From: Hyunsoonleella jejuensis
Lineage (GTDB): Bacteria; Bacteroidota; Bacteroidia; Flavobacteriales; Flavobacteriaceae
Direction: 5' to 3'
DNA: 64,000 nucleotides
NCBI RefSeq assembly: GCF_900111025.1
Contig: NZ_FOFN01000001.1
Coordinates: 1,240,001-1,304,000, forward strand
A program made the translations under genes and the position numbers. Each line of letters starts with the position of its first letter. Position 1 is the stretch's first letter. Below the pieces are notes generated by a model that searched no databases, had not been told where the DNA came from, and saw only the letters and a list, made by a program, of their open reading frames with translations. Shown piece by piece: positions 31,478 through 41,961 of the stretch.

Positions 31478-32494
31478 CTACAGGATATTTACTTCAGCTT
31501 CAATTGAAATGCCAAACACACGTAAAACAGTTTTCTGAATTAATTTTGAAAGCTTTAGAATATCAGAGCCTTTGGCGTCTCCATAATTTACAAGAACTAA
31601 AGCTTGTTTTTTATGCACGCCATAATTGCCAAAGCGTTTCCCTTTAAATCCTGCTGTTTCAATAAGCCAACCAGCTGGAACTTTTACTTCACTTTCTGAA
31701 ATAGGATAGCTTGGGATGTTCTTAAAATTCTCCTGAAGTTTTTCAAATTTTACTTTTGAAATTACTGGGTTTTTGAAAAAACTTCCGCTGTTACCAATAT
31801 CCTTCGGGTTTGGTAATTTACTCTCTCTAATGGCAATAACTGCTTTTGAAATATCTTGAATAGTTGGGTTTTTAATGTTTTGAGCTTCCAATTCTGAAGT
31901 TATGGCGCCATAAGCTACACTAAGTTTGTGTTTATGCTTCGTAAGTTTAAATACCACAGAAGTGATACTATATTGTCCTTTTACGTCATTTTTAAAAATG
32001 GAATTTCTATAACCAAAATTGCATTCATCTTTAATAAACGTTTTTGCCTGTAGGGTTTCAATGTGTATGGCGTCACAGGATATAAAAGTGTCTTTTAATT
32101 CTATGCCGTAGGCACCAATGTTTTGAATGGGTGCAGTACCAACGTTACCAGGGATGAGCGATAGGTTTTCGAGCCCGCCAAAATCTCTTTCCAAACACCA
32201 TAACACAAACTCATGCCAGTTTTCACCAGCATTTGCCTTTACCCAAACAAAATGGTCATCTTCATTTTCTATAGTAATGCCTTTCAGGTTTATGTGTATT
32301 ACAAGTTTTTTTTGGTCTTGTGTAAGTAGCATATTGCTGCCCCCTCCTAAAAGTAACTTTTTCGGAAAATGCTTTAGGGCTAAAACCTCTTTTAATTCTT
32401 CAATGGTTGACACTGCAACAAAATGCTCTGCTTTTACATTAATACCAAATGTATTGTAGTTTTTTAAAGATATATTTTTTTCAATTTGTATCAA
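31478..32494 (-). CDS. murB: UDP-N-acetylmuramate dehydrogenase
   Basis: A 338-residue FAD enzyme that reduces UDP-N-acetylglucosamine enolpyruvate to UDP-MurNAc for peptidoglycan. Opening NYNTFGI, the FAD segment LLGGGSNML, the IPGNVGTAPIQNIGAYG block, and YRNSIFK (type I enzyme with the Tyr loop) are all present; a GSFFKNP carries the catalytic Ser, and EAEVNIL ends the chain with the catalytic Glu region. The start is TTG 32494, overlapping the upstream aminotransferase stop by 4 nt, so it is translated by coupling. The pairing with an aminotransferase is probably only transcriptional. Confidence 0.95.
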   Translation of the reverse strand: MIQIEKNISLKNYNTFGINVKAEHFVAVSTIEELKEVLALKHFPKKLLLGGGSNMLLTQDQKKLVIHINLKGITIENEDDHFVWVKANAGENWHEFVLWCLERDFGGLENLSLIPGNVGTAPIQNIGAYGIELKDTFISCDAIHIETLQAKTFIKDECNFGYRNSIFKNDVKGQYSITSVVFKLTKHKHKLSVAYGAITSELEAQNIKNPTIQDISKAVIAIRESKLPNPKDIGNSGSFFKNPVISKVKFEKLQENFKNIPSYPISESEVKVPAGWLIETAGFKGKRFGNYGVHKKQALVLVNYGDAKGSDILKLSKLIQKTVLRVFGISIEAEVNIL

Positions 32495-33681
32495 TCTTTA
32501 TACACTTTTAGGCCTTCCTTAATAATATTAGCAGCTTTTATCAAGCTTTTTTTGTTAAGTACGTAAGCAATTCTAATTTGGTTGATTCCTACACCAGGTG
32601 TAGAATAGAAACCTCCAGCAGGAGCAACCATAACCGTTTCATTATCAATGCTAAATGATTCTAGAAGCCATTGGGCAAAATAATCCGCATTTTTTATGGG
32701 AAGCTCTGCAATACAATAGAAAGCACCTTTTGGTATAGCAACTTTTACACCGTCAATGTTTTGTAATTCAGCAATTAAAGTATCTCGTCGCTCAATATAT
32801 TCTTGCTTCACATCGTCAAAATAGCTTTGGGGTGTGCTTAGCGCAGCTTCACTGGCAATTTGTGCATATGTTGGCGGACTAAGACGTGCTTGGGCAAATT
32901 TTAAAACCGTATGTCTTACGATTTCATTTCTAGTAACCAAACATCCAATTCTAGCACCACACATGCTGTACCGTTTAGAAACAGAATCAATCATTATGGT
33001 GTGTTCATCTAAATCTTCTAATTCCATAATAGAATAATGGGAGTTGCCATCATATGTAAACTCTCGGTAAACTTCATCTGAAATTAAAAACAAATCGTGC
33101 TTTTTAACTAAAGCTGCCAATTGCTCAATTTCTTCTTTGGAATATAAGTAGCCTGTAGGGTTGCCAGGGTTGCAAATCATTATGGCTTTAGTGCGTGCAG
33201 TAATTAATTTTTCAAATTCTGCTATTGCTGGTAATGCAAAATTATCTTCAATTTTAGAAACTATAGGTCTTACCTTTATACTTGCAGCTGTGGCAAATGC
33301 AATATAATTGGCATAAAAAGGTTCGCATATAATTACTTCGTCATCAGGATCCATAATACTTCCAAATATAAAAGCAATGGCTTCACTTGCTCCAGTAGTT
33401 ACAATTATATCGTTATGCGATACTGAAATATTATGGTGTGCGTAGTAATTTGCAATCTTTTTTCTATAGGTATCAGAACCTTCAGAACGTGAATAAGATA
33501 AAATCTCAACATCATTTTCCTTAACTGCTTTTAGGGCTACTTCTGGGGTTTTAATATCAGGCTGACCAATATTGAGATAATAGATAAATTTACCTTCTGC
33601 TTCAGCTTTTTCAGCATAAGGCACAAGTTTGCGTATAGGAGATTCAGGCATATTTCGCCCTTTATGAGATATTGAAGGCAT
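32491..33681 (-). CDS. PLP-dependent aminotransferase (aspartate aminotransferase class I)
   Basis: A 396-residue fold-type I aminotransferase from ATG 33681 (MPSISHKGRNMPESPIRKL). YYLNIGQPDI opens the small domain; TTGASEAI contacts PLP; NPGNPTGYLYS has the cofactor-binding Asn; and DSVSKRYSMCGARIG carries the Schiff-base Lys. The C-terminal INQIRIAY has the substrate carboxylate Arg. Probably transaminates aspartate or aromatic amino acids; specificity cannot be read. An in-frame TTG at 33702 is possible but less likely. Overlaps murB by 4 nt. In a window with kynurenine genes it is distant and not evidently part of that pathway. Confidence 0.9.
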   Translation of the reverse strand: MPSISHKGRNMPESPIRKLVPYAEKAEAEGKFIYYLNIGQPDIKTPEVALKAVKENDVEILSYSRSEGSDTYRKKIANYYAHHNISVSHNDIIVTTGASEAIAFIFGSIMDPDDEVIICEPFYANYIAFATAASIKVRPIVSKIEDNFALPAIAEFEKLITARTKAIMICNPGNPTGYLYSKEEIEQLAALVKKHDLFLISDEVYREFTYDGNSHYSIMELEDLDEHTIMIDSVSKRYSMCGARIGCLVTRNEIVRHTVLKFAQARLSPPTYAQIASEAALSTPQSYFDDVKQEYIERRDTLIAELQNIDGVKVAIPKGAFYCIAELPIKNADYFAQWLLESFSIDNETVMVAPAGGFYSTPGVGINQIRIAYVLNKKSLIKAANIIKEGLKVYKD

Positions 33682-33804
33682 GTAAAAACTGTTAAGCGGC
33701 AAAGTTGCAAAAATTATCTTAAAATTTTTTTAAAAAACGAAGCTAAATTAACAACACACTGTAAAGATTTGTAACTTGATTTGGAATAGATTGTTGTAAT
33801 TATA

Positions 33805-35148
33805 ATGAAGCGGTTTTTATTTATAATGTTTTTTTGCCTTGGGTGTTTTAGTACCGCATTAGCTCAAGGGCATTTCATGGTTCATAATAAAAAGGGAAAG
33901 GATAAAATTAGTTTCAAGCTAATTAATAACCTTATTGTATTTCCTGTTGAGGTAAATGGTGTAGAACTTTCGTTTATTCTAGATACAGGCGTTAGTAAGC
34001 CCATTATCTTCAACATAGTTAATGTTTCCGATAGTTTAAACATAAAAAATACTGAAACCATTCTTTTAAGAGGTTTAGGTGGAGGCGCTTCAATTGAAGC
34101 ATTAAAATCAAAGCATAATGTCATAAAAATTGGCGATGCCATTAAGGTAGATCAAGATTTATATGCTATTTACAGCAAATTTTTAGATTTTACCCCAAAA
34201 TTAGGTGTGCCAGTGCACGGTATCATAGGTTTTGATGTTTTAAAGGATTTAATTGTTGAAATAAATTACTCCAAACGGTTTTTAAAACTGCACAACCCAT
34301 ACAAGTTTGTCTATAAAGACTGCCCCAATTGTGAAGTGTTTAATTTAGAATTTTACAACAATAAGCCATACATATACGGTATGGTGTATAACAATAAAGA
34401 GAATATTCCTGTGAAACTTTTAATTGATACAGGAGGGAGCGATGCGTTATGGCTTTTTGAAAATGAAGAAAAAAAAATAACATCTGGCAATCAATATTTT
34501 GATGATTTTTTAGGGCATGGACTTAATGGCAGTGTGTATGGTAAGCGTTCTAAAATTGATGCATTTTCCTTAAAGGATTTCAGGTTGAAAAATGTAAATG
34601 TAGCGTACCCAAATGCTGAATCCATTAATTTTAATAATATGATGGAAGACCGCAATGGTAGTATTTCTGGAAACATATTAAAACGTTTTAATGTTATTCT
34701 AGATTATGCTAGAGCAAAAATAACATTGAAAAAAAACAGCAACTTTAAAAAGCGCTTTAGTTATAATAAATCGGGTATTGTTCTGGAGTATAATGGTTAC
34801 AGGTTTGTAAAAACTAGGAATAAGGGTATTGAGATAAAAAATCAAGGATATAACGATCCTGAAAGTCCAAATTATATAGCATTACATAATAATTACGAAA
34901 TAAGCTTAAAACCGGCGTTTGCTATTGTAGAATTGCGGAAAGGTTCGCCAGCGGAAAAAGCAGGCTTGTTAAAAGGGGATGTGATTTTAAATATTAATGG
35001 TAAAAGCACACATAATTATTCGTTACAACAGATTACTCGGTTCTTTCATGCAGAAGAAGGAAAAACAATAAAGCTTGTTGTAGACAGAGACGGTTATAAA
35101 CGTACATTTAGTTTTAAGTTAGAAAACCCATTGCATAAAAAAACCTAG
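33805..35148 (+). CDS. Secreted aspartyl protease-like protein with two retropepsin-type motifs and a PDZ domain
   Basis: A 447-residue protein with a signal peptide ending near residue 20 (TALAQ). Two aspartyl-protease-like motifs are present: FILDTGVSKP (Asp60) and LIDTGGSDALW (Asp208). Each sits in a flap-like beta domain, so one chain could form both halves of an active site. A PDZ domain (about 370-440) holds GSPAEKAGLLKGDVIL. Bacteroidota homologs are annotated as aspartyl protease family with PDZ. Substrate unknown; the location is probably periplasmic or surface. The TAG stop lies inside the terminator stem that follows. Confidence 0.86.
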   Translation: MKRFLFIMFFCLGCFSTALAQGHFMVHNKKGKDKISFKLINNLIVFPVEVNGVELSFILDTGVSKPIIFNIVNVSDSLNIKNTETILLRGLGGGASIEALKSKHNVIKIGDAIKVDQDLYAIYSKFLDFTPKLGVPVHGIIGFDVLKDLIVEINYSKRFLKLHNPYKFVYKDCPNCEVFNLEFYNNKPYIYGMVYNNKENIPVKLLIDTGGSDALWLFENEEKKITSGNQYFDDFLGHGLNGSVYGKRSKIDAFSLKDFRLKNVNVAYPNAESINFNNMMEDRNGSISGNILKRFNVILDYARAKITLKKNSNFKKRFSYNKSGIVLEYNGYRFVKTRNKGIEIKNQGYNDPESPNYIALHNNYEISLKPAFAIVELRKGSPAEKAGLLKGDVILNINGKSTHNYSLQQITRFFHAEEGKTIKLVVDRDGYKRTFSFKLENPLHKKT

Positions 35149-35165
35149 ACAATTTTGTCTAGGTT
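35142..35165. terminator. Bidirectional terminator overlapping the PDZ-protease stop codon
   Basis: AACCTAGACAA (35142-35152) and TTGTCTAGGTT (35155-35165) form an 11-bp stem. The stop codon TAG (35146-35148) of the upstream gene is in the left arm. Downstream C and T-run end the plus transcript; the A-run at 35137-35143 serves the minus DUF1573 gene. Confidence 0.8.
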
Positions 35166-35189
35166 CTTTATTTTATAAAAGTAGTTTTT

Positions 35190-35615
35190 TTATTGTTCAA
35201 TAACACTTTTATCCTTTTTTTCTAGAACGCTGCTCTTAGTAGGGTCAATCACTAAACCTTTAATTTTTAAAGCAACAGTAGGTGTTTCTGCATTAGACAT
35301 TACTGTAATAGTTTTTCTAATCGGATTCACTCTATTTGTGTCATATTTTACTTCTATCTCCCCTGTTTCACCTGGCATTATTGGTGCATCAGGCTTTTTA
35401 GGAATAGTACATCCACAACTAGAACTAACTTTAGATATAATTAAAGGTGCATTCCCTGTATTGGTAAATTCAAATGTTCTTACACCGTTCGAGCCTTTTT
35501 CTATAGTACCATAATCGATGGTAGTATCCTTAAACTCAATTTTTGCTACTTTCTCTTGAGCATTAAGTGAAAAACTAATTAACCCTACAAATAAAAGTGT
35601 AAATAAATGTTTCAT
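35190..35615 (-). CDS. DUF1573 domain protein
   Basis: A 141-residue secreted protein with a signal peptide to about residue 20 (LNAQ). The DUF1573 domain (about 25-125) shows DYGTIEKGSNGVRTFEF, SSCGCTIP and GETGEIEVKYD, an Ig-like beta sandwich common in Bacteroidota envelopes. Function unknown; the Cys pair in SCGC may form a disulfide or bind metal. It is divergent from valS and convergent with the PDZ protease, sharing its terminator. Confidence 0.88.
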   Translation of the reverse strand: MKHLFTLLFVGLISFSLNAQEKVAKIEFKDTTIDYGTIEKGSNGVRTFEFTNTGNAPLIISKVSSSCGCTIPKKPDAPIMPGETGEIEVKYDTNRVNPIRKTITVMSNAETPTVALKIKGLVIDPTKSSVLEKKDKSVIEQ

Positions 35616-35751
35616 CTTTTTGTATTTAATGGTTATTATTTTGTTGTAAACATAGGTACTTTTTCCACAACTTGCAAAAATAATAGACGAATTGCATTAA
35701 TCTTAACATATAGCGCTTCATGCTTTGCTTTCACAGGAAAAGAAATATAAG

Positions 35752-35759
35752 TACTTTTG
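35752..35759 (+). promoter_or_regulatory. -7 promoter box TACTTTTG for valS
   Basis: Exact TAnnTTTG match. A TTTG at 35724-35727 lies 24 nt upstream, rather distant. The TTG that ends this box is in frame with valS and could be mistaken for its start; transcription from here would exclude it, leaving ATG 35790. Confidence 0.55.
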
Positions 35760-35789
35760 CCAACTAAAAGTCAAAAACTGTTCCAAAGT

Positions 35790-38426
35790 ATGCAAATTCC
35801 ATCAAAATACGATGCAAGTAGGGTAGAAGATAAGTGGTATGATTACTGGATGAAACACAATTATTTTCATTCAACACCTGATGAAAGAGAGCCTTATACT
35901 ATAGTAATTCCACCGCCGAATGTTACAGGTGTATTGCACATGGGGCATATGCTAAACAACACTATTCAGGATGTGCTAATACGTCGGGCAAGATTGCAAG
36001 GAAAAAATGCATGTTGGGTTCCTGGTACAGACCACGCATCTATTGCTACCGAAGCTAAAGTAGTGGCAAGACTTAAAGAACAGGGTATTGATAAAAATGA
36101 TTTAAGTCGAGAAGAATTTTTAAAGCATGCCTGGGATTGGACACACGAATACGGCGGTGTTATTTTAGAGCAATTAAAAAAGTTAGGATGCTCCTGCGAT
36201 TGGGATCGTACTAAGTTTACTATGGATGACGACATGTCAGAAGCCGTCATTAAAGTTTTTGTTGATTTGTACAATAAAGGCTTGATTTATCGCGGGTACC
36301 GTATGGTGAATTGGGATCCTGAAGCTAAAACTACATTGTCAGATGAAGAGGTAATCCATGAGGAACGACAAGGTAATTTATACTACATAAACTATAAAAT
36401 AGAAGGAAGTGATGATACGTTAACTATCGCTACTACCAGACCTGAAACTATTTTTGGTGATACTGCTATTTGTATTAACCCAAATGATGAACGTTTTAAG
36501 CATCTAAAAGAAAGAAAGGCCATTGTGCCTATTTGTAATCGTGTGGTGCCAATTATAGAAGATGAATATGTAGATTTAGAGTTTGGTACAGGATGTTTAA
36601 AAGTAACACCAGCACATGATGAAAATGACAAAGTTTTAGGCGATAAACATAATTTGGAGGTTATTGATATTTTTCACGATAATGCCTCTTTAAACAGTTA
36701 TGGTTTACAGTTTGAAGGCTTAGATCGTTTTGAAGCGAGAAAAGCAGTTGCCAAAGAATTGGAGAGTTTAGGCGTTTTGGTAAAAACCGAAATCCATATT
36801 AATAAAGTAGGAACTTCGGAGCGTACTAAAGCAGTTATTGAACCGAGATTAAGCGATCAATGGTTCTTAAAAATGGAAGACTTAGTAAAACCTGCTATTA
36901 AAGCAGTTTTAGGCGAAGATAATGCAATACAGTTATTTCCTAAAAAATTCGAAAACACGTATCGTCACTGGATGGAAAATATTCGCGATTGGAATATTTC
37001 TCGTCAGTTACTTTGGGGGCAACAAATTCCTGCCTATTTCTATGGTGATGGAAAAGAGGATTTTGTAGTTGCCGAAACTATAGAAGATGCTGTTACATTA
37101 GCACGGGTTAAAACTTCAAACTCCAAGTTGCTAGCGTCTGACTTAACACAAGATAAAGATGCTTTAGATACTTGGTTCTCCTCATGGTTGTGGCCAATGA
37201 GTGTTTTTGATGGTATTAGAAACCCAGAAAACGAAGAGATAAATTACTATTACCCAACTAACGATTTGGTAACTGGTCCAGATATTCTATTCTTTTGGGT
37301 AGCACGTATGATAATTGCTGGTTATGAATTTAGGGGTGAAAAACCATTTGAAAATGTGTATCTCACTGGTTTGGTAAGAGATAAGCAACGCAGAAAAATG
37401 AGCAAATCGCTTGGGAACTCACCAGACGCCTTAAAATTAATTGAAGCATATGGTGCAGATGGAGTTCGTGTTGGTTTGTTGTTGAGTTCTGCAGCGGGTA
37501 ACGATTTATTGTTTGATGAAGCATTATGCCAACAAGGAAAAGCCTTTGGGAACAAGATCTGGAATGCATTCCGATTGGTGCAAGGTTGGGAAATAAATGA
37601 AAGTTTAGGGCAACCCGAAACTGCAATAGTAGGATTAGAGTGGTATGAAGCTAAATTTCAAAAAGCTTTAGCGGAAATTGAAGATCACTTTAATAAGTAC
37701 CGGTTAAGTGATGCCTTAATGACGATTTACAAATTAATCATGGACGATTTTTCATCATGGTTATTGGAAATTGTTAAACCAGCTTACCAACAACCAATTG
37801 ATGCTAAAACCTATAATGCTGTAATTAATGCCTTTGAAAACAATTTAAAAGTATTGCATCCTTTTATGCCGTTTTTAACTGAAGAAATTTGGCAATTTAT
37901 TTCTGAAAGAACTCCGGAAGAAGCTTTAATAATCGCTAAATGGCCAGAACATAAATCTGTAAATTCTGCATTAATTTCTGAATTTGATTTTGCTTCAGAA
38001 GTTATTTCTGGGATTAGAAACATTAGAAAACAAAAGAATATTGCATTTAAAGATGCAATTCCCTTTTCAATAATTAACAACGAAAATGCAACACCGACTT
38101 TTGATGCAGTAATTGCTAAATTAGGTAATCTTGAAGCTATAGACTATGTAAATGAAGCAGTAGATGGGGCATTGACCTTTCGTGTAAAATCCAACGAATA
38201 TTTTGTACCCATGGCTGGTGCAATAGATATTGAAGCAGAAATTAATAAGCTAACGGAAGAATTGAATTATACTGAAGGGTTCCTAAAATCTGTTCAAAAA
38301 AAATTATCAAACGAACGTTTTGTGAATAACGCACCAGAGCAAGTCGTGGCAAGCGAAAAGAAAAAGGAAGCCGATGCCTTGGCTAAAATAGATACAATAA
38401 AGGCTAGTTTAGCAAGTTTAAAGTAA
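35790..38426 (+). CDS. valS: Valine--tRNA ligase
   Basis: An 878-residue class I aminoacyl-tRNA synthetase from ATG 35790 ([10 protein letters not shown]). The HIGH motif reads [13 protein letters not shown], the KMSKS motif [10 protein letters not shown], and the CP1 editing domain (about 200-350) has [13 protein letters not shown]. The tRNA-binding coiled coil at the C-terminus (about 815-878) is present, with [13 protein letters not shown]. Essential for translation. An earlier in-frame TTG at 35757 belongs to the promoter. The strong terminator at 38508 separates it from convergent secA. Confidence 0.97.
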   Translation: MQIPSKYDASRVEDKWYDYWMKHNYFHSTPDEREPYTIVIPPPNVTGVLHMGHMLNNTIQDVLIRRARLQGKNACWVPGTDHASIATEAKVVARLKEQGIDKNDLSREEFLKHAWDWTHEYGGVILEQLKKLGCSCDWDRTKFTMDDDMSEAVIKVFVDLYNKGLIYRGYRMVNWDPEAKTTLSDEEVIHEERQGNLYYINYKIEGSDDTLTIATTRPETIFGDTAICINPNDERFKHLKERKAIVPICNRVVPIIEDEYVDLEFGTGCLKVTPAHDENDKVLGDKHNLEVIDIFHDNASLNSYGLQFEGLDRFEARKAVAKELESLGVLVKTEIHINKVGTSERTKAVIEPRLSDQWFLKMEDLVKPAIKAVLGEDNAIQLFPKKFENTYRHWMENIRDWNISRQLLWGQQIPAYFYGDGKEDFVVAETIEDAVTLARVKTSNSKLLASDLTQDKDALDTWFSSWLWPMSVFDGIRNPENEEINYYYPTNDLVTGPDILFFWVARMIIAGYEFRGEKPFENVYLTGLVRDKQRRKMSKSLGNSPDALKLIEAYGADGVRVGLLLSSAAGNDLLFDEALCQQGKAFGNKIWNAFRLVQGWEINESLGQPETAIVGLEWYEAKFQKALAEIEDHFNKYRLSDALMTIYKLIMDDFSSWLLEIVKPAYQQPIDAKTYNAVINAFENNLKVLHPFMPFLTEEIWQFISERTPEEALIIAKWPEHKSVNSALISEFDFASEVISGIRNIRKQKNIAFKDAIPFSIINNENATPTFDAVIAKLGNLEAIDYVNEAVDGALTFRVKSNEYFVPMAGAIDIEAEINKLTEELNYTEGFLKSVQKKLSNERFVNNAPEQVVASEKKKEADALAKIDTIKASLASLK

Positions 38427-38507
38427 ATACCATTTTTTCTGCTTTGTAGAAAGATTCTACATTAGGTTCTACTCAAGACTAGAACTAATATAATGTAGAT
38501 ATGAGAA

Positions 38508-38546
38508 AAAAATGTCCTGATAATAGATTGTTATCAGGACATTTTT
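38508..38546. terminator. Bidirectional terminator between valS and secA
   Basis: AAAAATGTCCTGATAA (38508-38523) pairs perfectly with TTATCAGGACATTTTT (38531-38546), 7-nt loop. A-runs and T-runs on both sides serve both convergent genes. The sequence 38427-38507 before it holds nothing I can name. Confidence 0.88.
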
Positions 38547-38583
38547 ATGTTAAGATGCTTCCATCTTTAAAATAAATGAATGT

Positions 38584-41500
38584 TTAGTCCTCAACCAAAA
38601 CCCAATCACCTTTAGCAATTAGAGGTTCGGCTTGTTTGTATTTTAAAGTTTTGTTTTCACCGTTGATAACGTGCTTTATGGTAACGCGATCGTTGCGTCC
38701 AATTTTTGGTCTGTCACGTACTATAGTTTCTACAATTTGTGGCTGACGTTGGGTGTTACCAGCAGCTCTACTTTGTGAAGAACGTTCGTCCAAATTAGGA
38801 ATTTCCTCTTTAGAGGTCTCTACTTTTTCACGTTTTCTCGCTCTGGCTTCTTGAATAGTATCTTGTGTTTCCTGAGGTAATTCACCTTTAAATAAGAATG
38901 AAATTACATCTTTATTCACTTCGTCAATCATAGCTTTAAACAATTCGAAAGCCTCAAATTTATAAATCAATAATGGGTCTTTTTGCTCATGAACTGCTAA
39001 CTGTACCGATTGTTTCAATTCGTCCATTTTACGTAAATGGGTTTTCCAAGCGTCATCAATAATAGCAAGTGTAATGTTTTTTTCAAAATCGGTAATTAGT
39101 TGTTTACCATTGGTTTCATAAGCTTTTTGTAAATCGGTAACCACATTTAAGCTTTTTACGCCATCGGTAAAGGGCACTACAATACGCTTAAATTTATCAC
39201 CTTGATTTTCATATACATTTTTAATCACAGGAAATGCAATTTCCGCATTGCGCTCCATTTTTTCCCTGTAGCTTTCAAAAGCTGTTTTGTAAATTTGAGA
39301 GGTAATCTCTTGAGACGATAACTTTCCAAATTCCTCTTCTGAGATAGGAGAACTCATAGAGAAATAACGAATCAATTCAAACTCAAAGTTTTTAAAGTCG
39401 TTAGCATCTTTATTGGTTTGCGAAATATTTTCCGAAGTATCAAAAATCATATTTGCTAAATCCACTCTAAGACGTTCCCCATGTAAAGCATGCTTACGAC
39501 GTTTGTAAACCACCTCACGCTGTGCATTCATTACATCATCATATTCTAATAAACGCTTACGAACCCCAAAGTTGTTTTCCTCAACTTTTTTCTGTGCACG
39601 CTCAATAGATTTAGAAATCATGGAGTGCTGAATAACTTCGCCTTCCTTTAGGCCCATGCGGTCCATCATTTTCGCTATACGCTCACTACCAAACAAACGC
39701 ATTAAGTTATCTTCAAGAGATACATAAAACTGAGAACTTCCAGGATCTCCTTGACGACCTGCACGACCACGCAACTGCCTATCTACACGACGTGAATCAT
39801 GGCGCTCTGTGCCAACAATAGCTAAACCACCGGCTGCCTTTACTTCATCAGATAATTTAATATCTGTACCACGACCGGCCATATTTGTTGCTATGGTTAC
39901 TTGCCCAGATTTCCCTGCCTGATCTACAATCTCAGCTTCTCTTTTGTGTTGTTTCGCGTTTAAGATGTTATGTGGAATCTTACGAATACTCAACATCTTT
40001 CCAAGTAATTCTGATATTTCAACAGAAGTTGTACCAATTAATACTGGGCGACCAGCTTGTGATAACTTGGTAACTTCATCAATAACAGCATTATATTTTT
40101 CACGTTTAGTTTTATACACCAAATCGTCTCTGTCGTCACGGGCAATAGGACGATTTGTTGGTATCTCAACAACATCTAATTTGTAAATTTCCCAGAATTC
40201 GCCAGCTTCTGTAACAGCTGTACCCGTCATACCAGATAGTTTGCGATACATTCTGAAGTAATTTTGTAAGGTAACAGTGGCGAAAGTTTGTGTAGCGTCT
40301 TCAATTTTCACATTCTCCTTAGCTTCAATCGCTTGATGTAGTCCGTCAGAATAACGGCGCCCATCCATAATACGACCCGTTTGCTCATCTACAATCATCA
40401 CCTTGTTGTCCATCACAACATATTGGGTGTCTTTCTCAAAAAGCGCATAGGCTTTTAACAATTGATTTAAAGTATGAATCCGCTCAGACTTTACACCAAA
40501 CTCCTTAAATAGCTCCTCTTTCAGTTCAGCTTCTTTTTCTTTTTCAAGATTTTGTTCTTCAATTTTTGCTATTTCTATACCTATTTCTGGCAGTACAAAG
40601 AAATCGGGATCGTTCTTTCCGGAGATATATTCAATACCTTTATCGGTCAATTCAATCTGATTATTTTTTTCTTCAATCACATAATACAATTCCGCATCTA
40701 CCTTTGGCATTTCGCGATTATTGTCCTGCATATAAAAGTTTTCGGTTTTCTGCAATAACTGCTTTACACCTTCTTCAGACAAAAATTTAATTAAGGCCTT
40801 GTTTTTCGGCATACCACGATACACACGCAATAATTGAAAACCTCCTTCTTTATCATCACCTTCTTTAATTAATTTTTTGGCTTCAGCTAAAACACCTGTT
40901 AAATATTTACGTTGTACGGCAACTATATCATCAACTTTTGGTTTTAGTTCATTAAACTCATGTCGGTCTCCTTTAGGAATTGGACCTGAAATAATTAATG
41001 GTGTACGTGCATCATCTACCAAAACAGAATCCACTTCATCCACAATAGCATAGTGGTGTGGACGTTGCACCAAATCTTCAGGAGCGTGCGACATGTTATC
41101 ACGTAAGTAATCAAAACCAAATTCGTTGTTTGTACCGTAGGTAATGTCGGCATTGTAAGCTTTTCGTCGTGCTGCGGAGTTTGGTTGGTGGTAGTCTATG
41201 CAATCTACACTCATACCATGAAATTCAAAAATGGGGGCCATCCAAGCGCTATCACGTTTTGCTAAGTAATCATTTACTGTAACCAAATGTACACCCTTCC
41301 CAGCAAGAGCGTTTAAATATACAGGTAGTGTAGCTACAAGTGTTTTACCTTCACCAGTTTGCATTTCGGCAATTTTACCTTGGTGTAAAGCTATACCACC
41401 AATTAATTGCACGTCGTAGTGCACCATGTCCCAAGTAATAGGTTTTCCTGCGGCATCCCAGGAGTTGGCCCAGGTAGCATTATCACCATCAAGCGTTACG

Positions 41501-41937
41501 TATGTTTTTTCACCAGATAAACTTCTGTCGAACTCGTTAGCTTTAACAGTAATTTCAGTATTGTTTACAAAACGTTTCGCGGTTTCCTTAACTACGGCAA
41601 AGGCTTCTGGTAAAATCTCATTTAAAACATCTTCGGTAATCGCATAGGCATCATCTTTAAGTTTGTCAACTTCCTCATAAATATCTTCACGTGCATCAAT
41701 GTCTTCAGTGTTTTCAGCTTCTTCTAAAAGATTGGAAATCTGTTCGTCTATAGTCTTATTTGCCTCAGCAATTTTAGCCTTAAACTCTGCCGTTTTTCCT
41801 CTTAACTCATCGTGTGATAAGGCTTCAAGTGCACTTTCAAAAGTCTTAATTTCATCAACTATTGGCGTTATCGCCTTAACGTCTTGTTTTGATTTGTCTC
41901 CAACAAATACTTTTAAGACCGAATCTAAAAATCCCAT
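38584..41937 (-). CDS. secA: Preprotein translocase subunit SecA
   Basis: A 1117-residue SecA motor. Walker A MQTGEGKTLVAT, the DEVD box (VDEVDSVLVDDARTP), GRGTDIKL and RQLRGRAGRQGDPG (helicase motifs V and VI) are present. The extra length against the usual 840-900 residues comes mainly from a charged insertion of about 200 residues between the first nucleotide-binding domain's DEVD region and the DEQTGR segment; a similar insertion is typical of Bacteroidota. The C-terminus ends GDWVLVED and lacks the CxC zinc motif that binds SecB elsewhere. The gene has a long leader with a hairpin repeat. The minus-strand neighbour upstream is a DUF2795 gene. Confidence 0.96.
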   Translation of the reverse strand: MGFLDSVLKVFVGDKSKQDVKAITPIVDEIKTFESALEALSHDELRGKTAEFKAKIAEANKTIDEQISNLLEEAENTEDIDAREDIYEEVDKLKDDAYAITEDVLNEILPEAFAVVKETAKRFVNNTEITVKANEFDRSLSGEKTYVTLDGDNATWANSWDAAGKPITWDMVHYDVQLIGGIALHQGKIAEMQTGEGKTLVATLPVYLNALAGKGVHLVTVNDYLAKRDSAWMAPIFEFHGMSVDCIDYHQPNSAARRKAYNADITYGTNNEFGFDYLRDNMSHAPEDLVQRPHHYAIVDEVDSVLVDDARTPLIISGPIPKGDRHEFNELKPKVDDIVAVQRKYLTGVLAEAKKLIKEGDDKEGGFQLLRVYRGMPKNKALIKFLSEEGVKQLLQKTENFYMQDNNREMPKVDAELYYVIEEKNNQIELTDKGIEYISGKNDPDFFVLPEIGIEIAKIEEQNLEKEKEAELKEELFKEFGVKSERIHTLNQLLKAYALFEKDTQYVVMDNKVMIVDEQTGRIMDGRRYSDGLHQAIEAKENVKIEDATQTFATVTLQNYFRMYRKLSGMTGTAVTEAGEFWEIYKLDVVEIPTNRPIARDDRDDLVYKTKREKYNAVIDEVTKLSQAGRPVLIGTTSVEISELLGKMLSIRKIPHNILNAKQHKREAEIVDQAGKSGQVTIATNMAGRGTDIKLSDEVKAAGGLAIVGTERHDSRRVDRQLRGRAGRQGDPGSSQFYVSLEDNLMRLFGSERIAKMMDRMGLKEGEVIQHSMISKSIERAQKKVEENNFGVRKRLLEYDDVMNAQREVVYKRRKHALHGERLRVDLANMIFDTSENISQTNKDANDFKNFEFELIRYFSMSSPISEEEFGKLSSQEITSQIYKTAFESYREKMERNAEIAFPVIKNVYENQGDKFKRIVVPFTDGVKSLNVVTDLQKAYETNGKQLITDFEKNITLAIIDDAWKTHLRKMDELKQSVQLAVHEQKDPLLIYKFEAFELFKAMIDEVNKDVISFLFKGELPQETQDTIQEARARKREKVETSKEEIPNLDERSSQSRAAGNTQRQPQIVETIVRDRPKIGRNDRVTIKHVINGENKTLKYKQAEPLIAKGDWVLVED

Positions 41938-41961
41938 ACTGTATATTTTTATATTTACTTA

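Noticed and set aside
35757-35789. TTG start for ValS 11 codons upstream
   Set aside because: The TTG is the last part of a TAnnTTTG promoter box; the ATG 35790 matches the usual ValS start.
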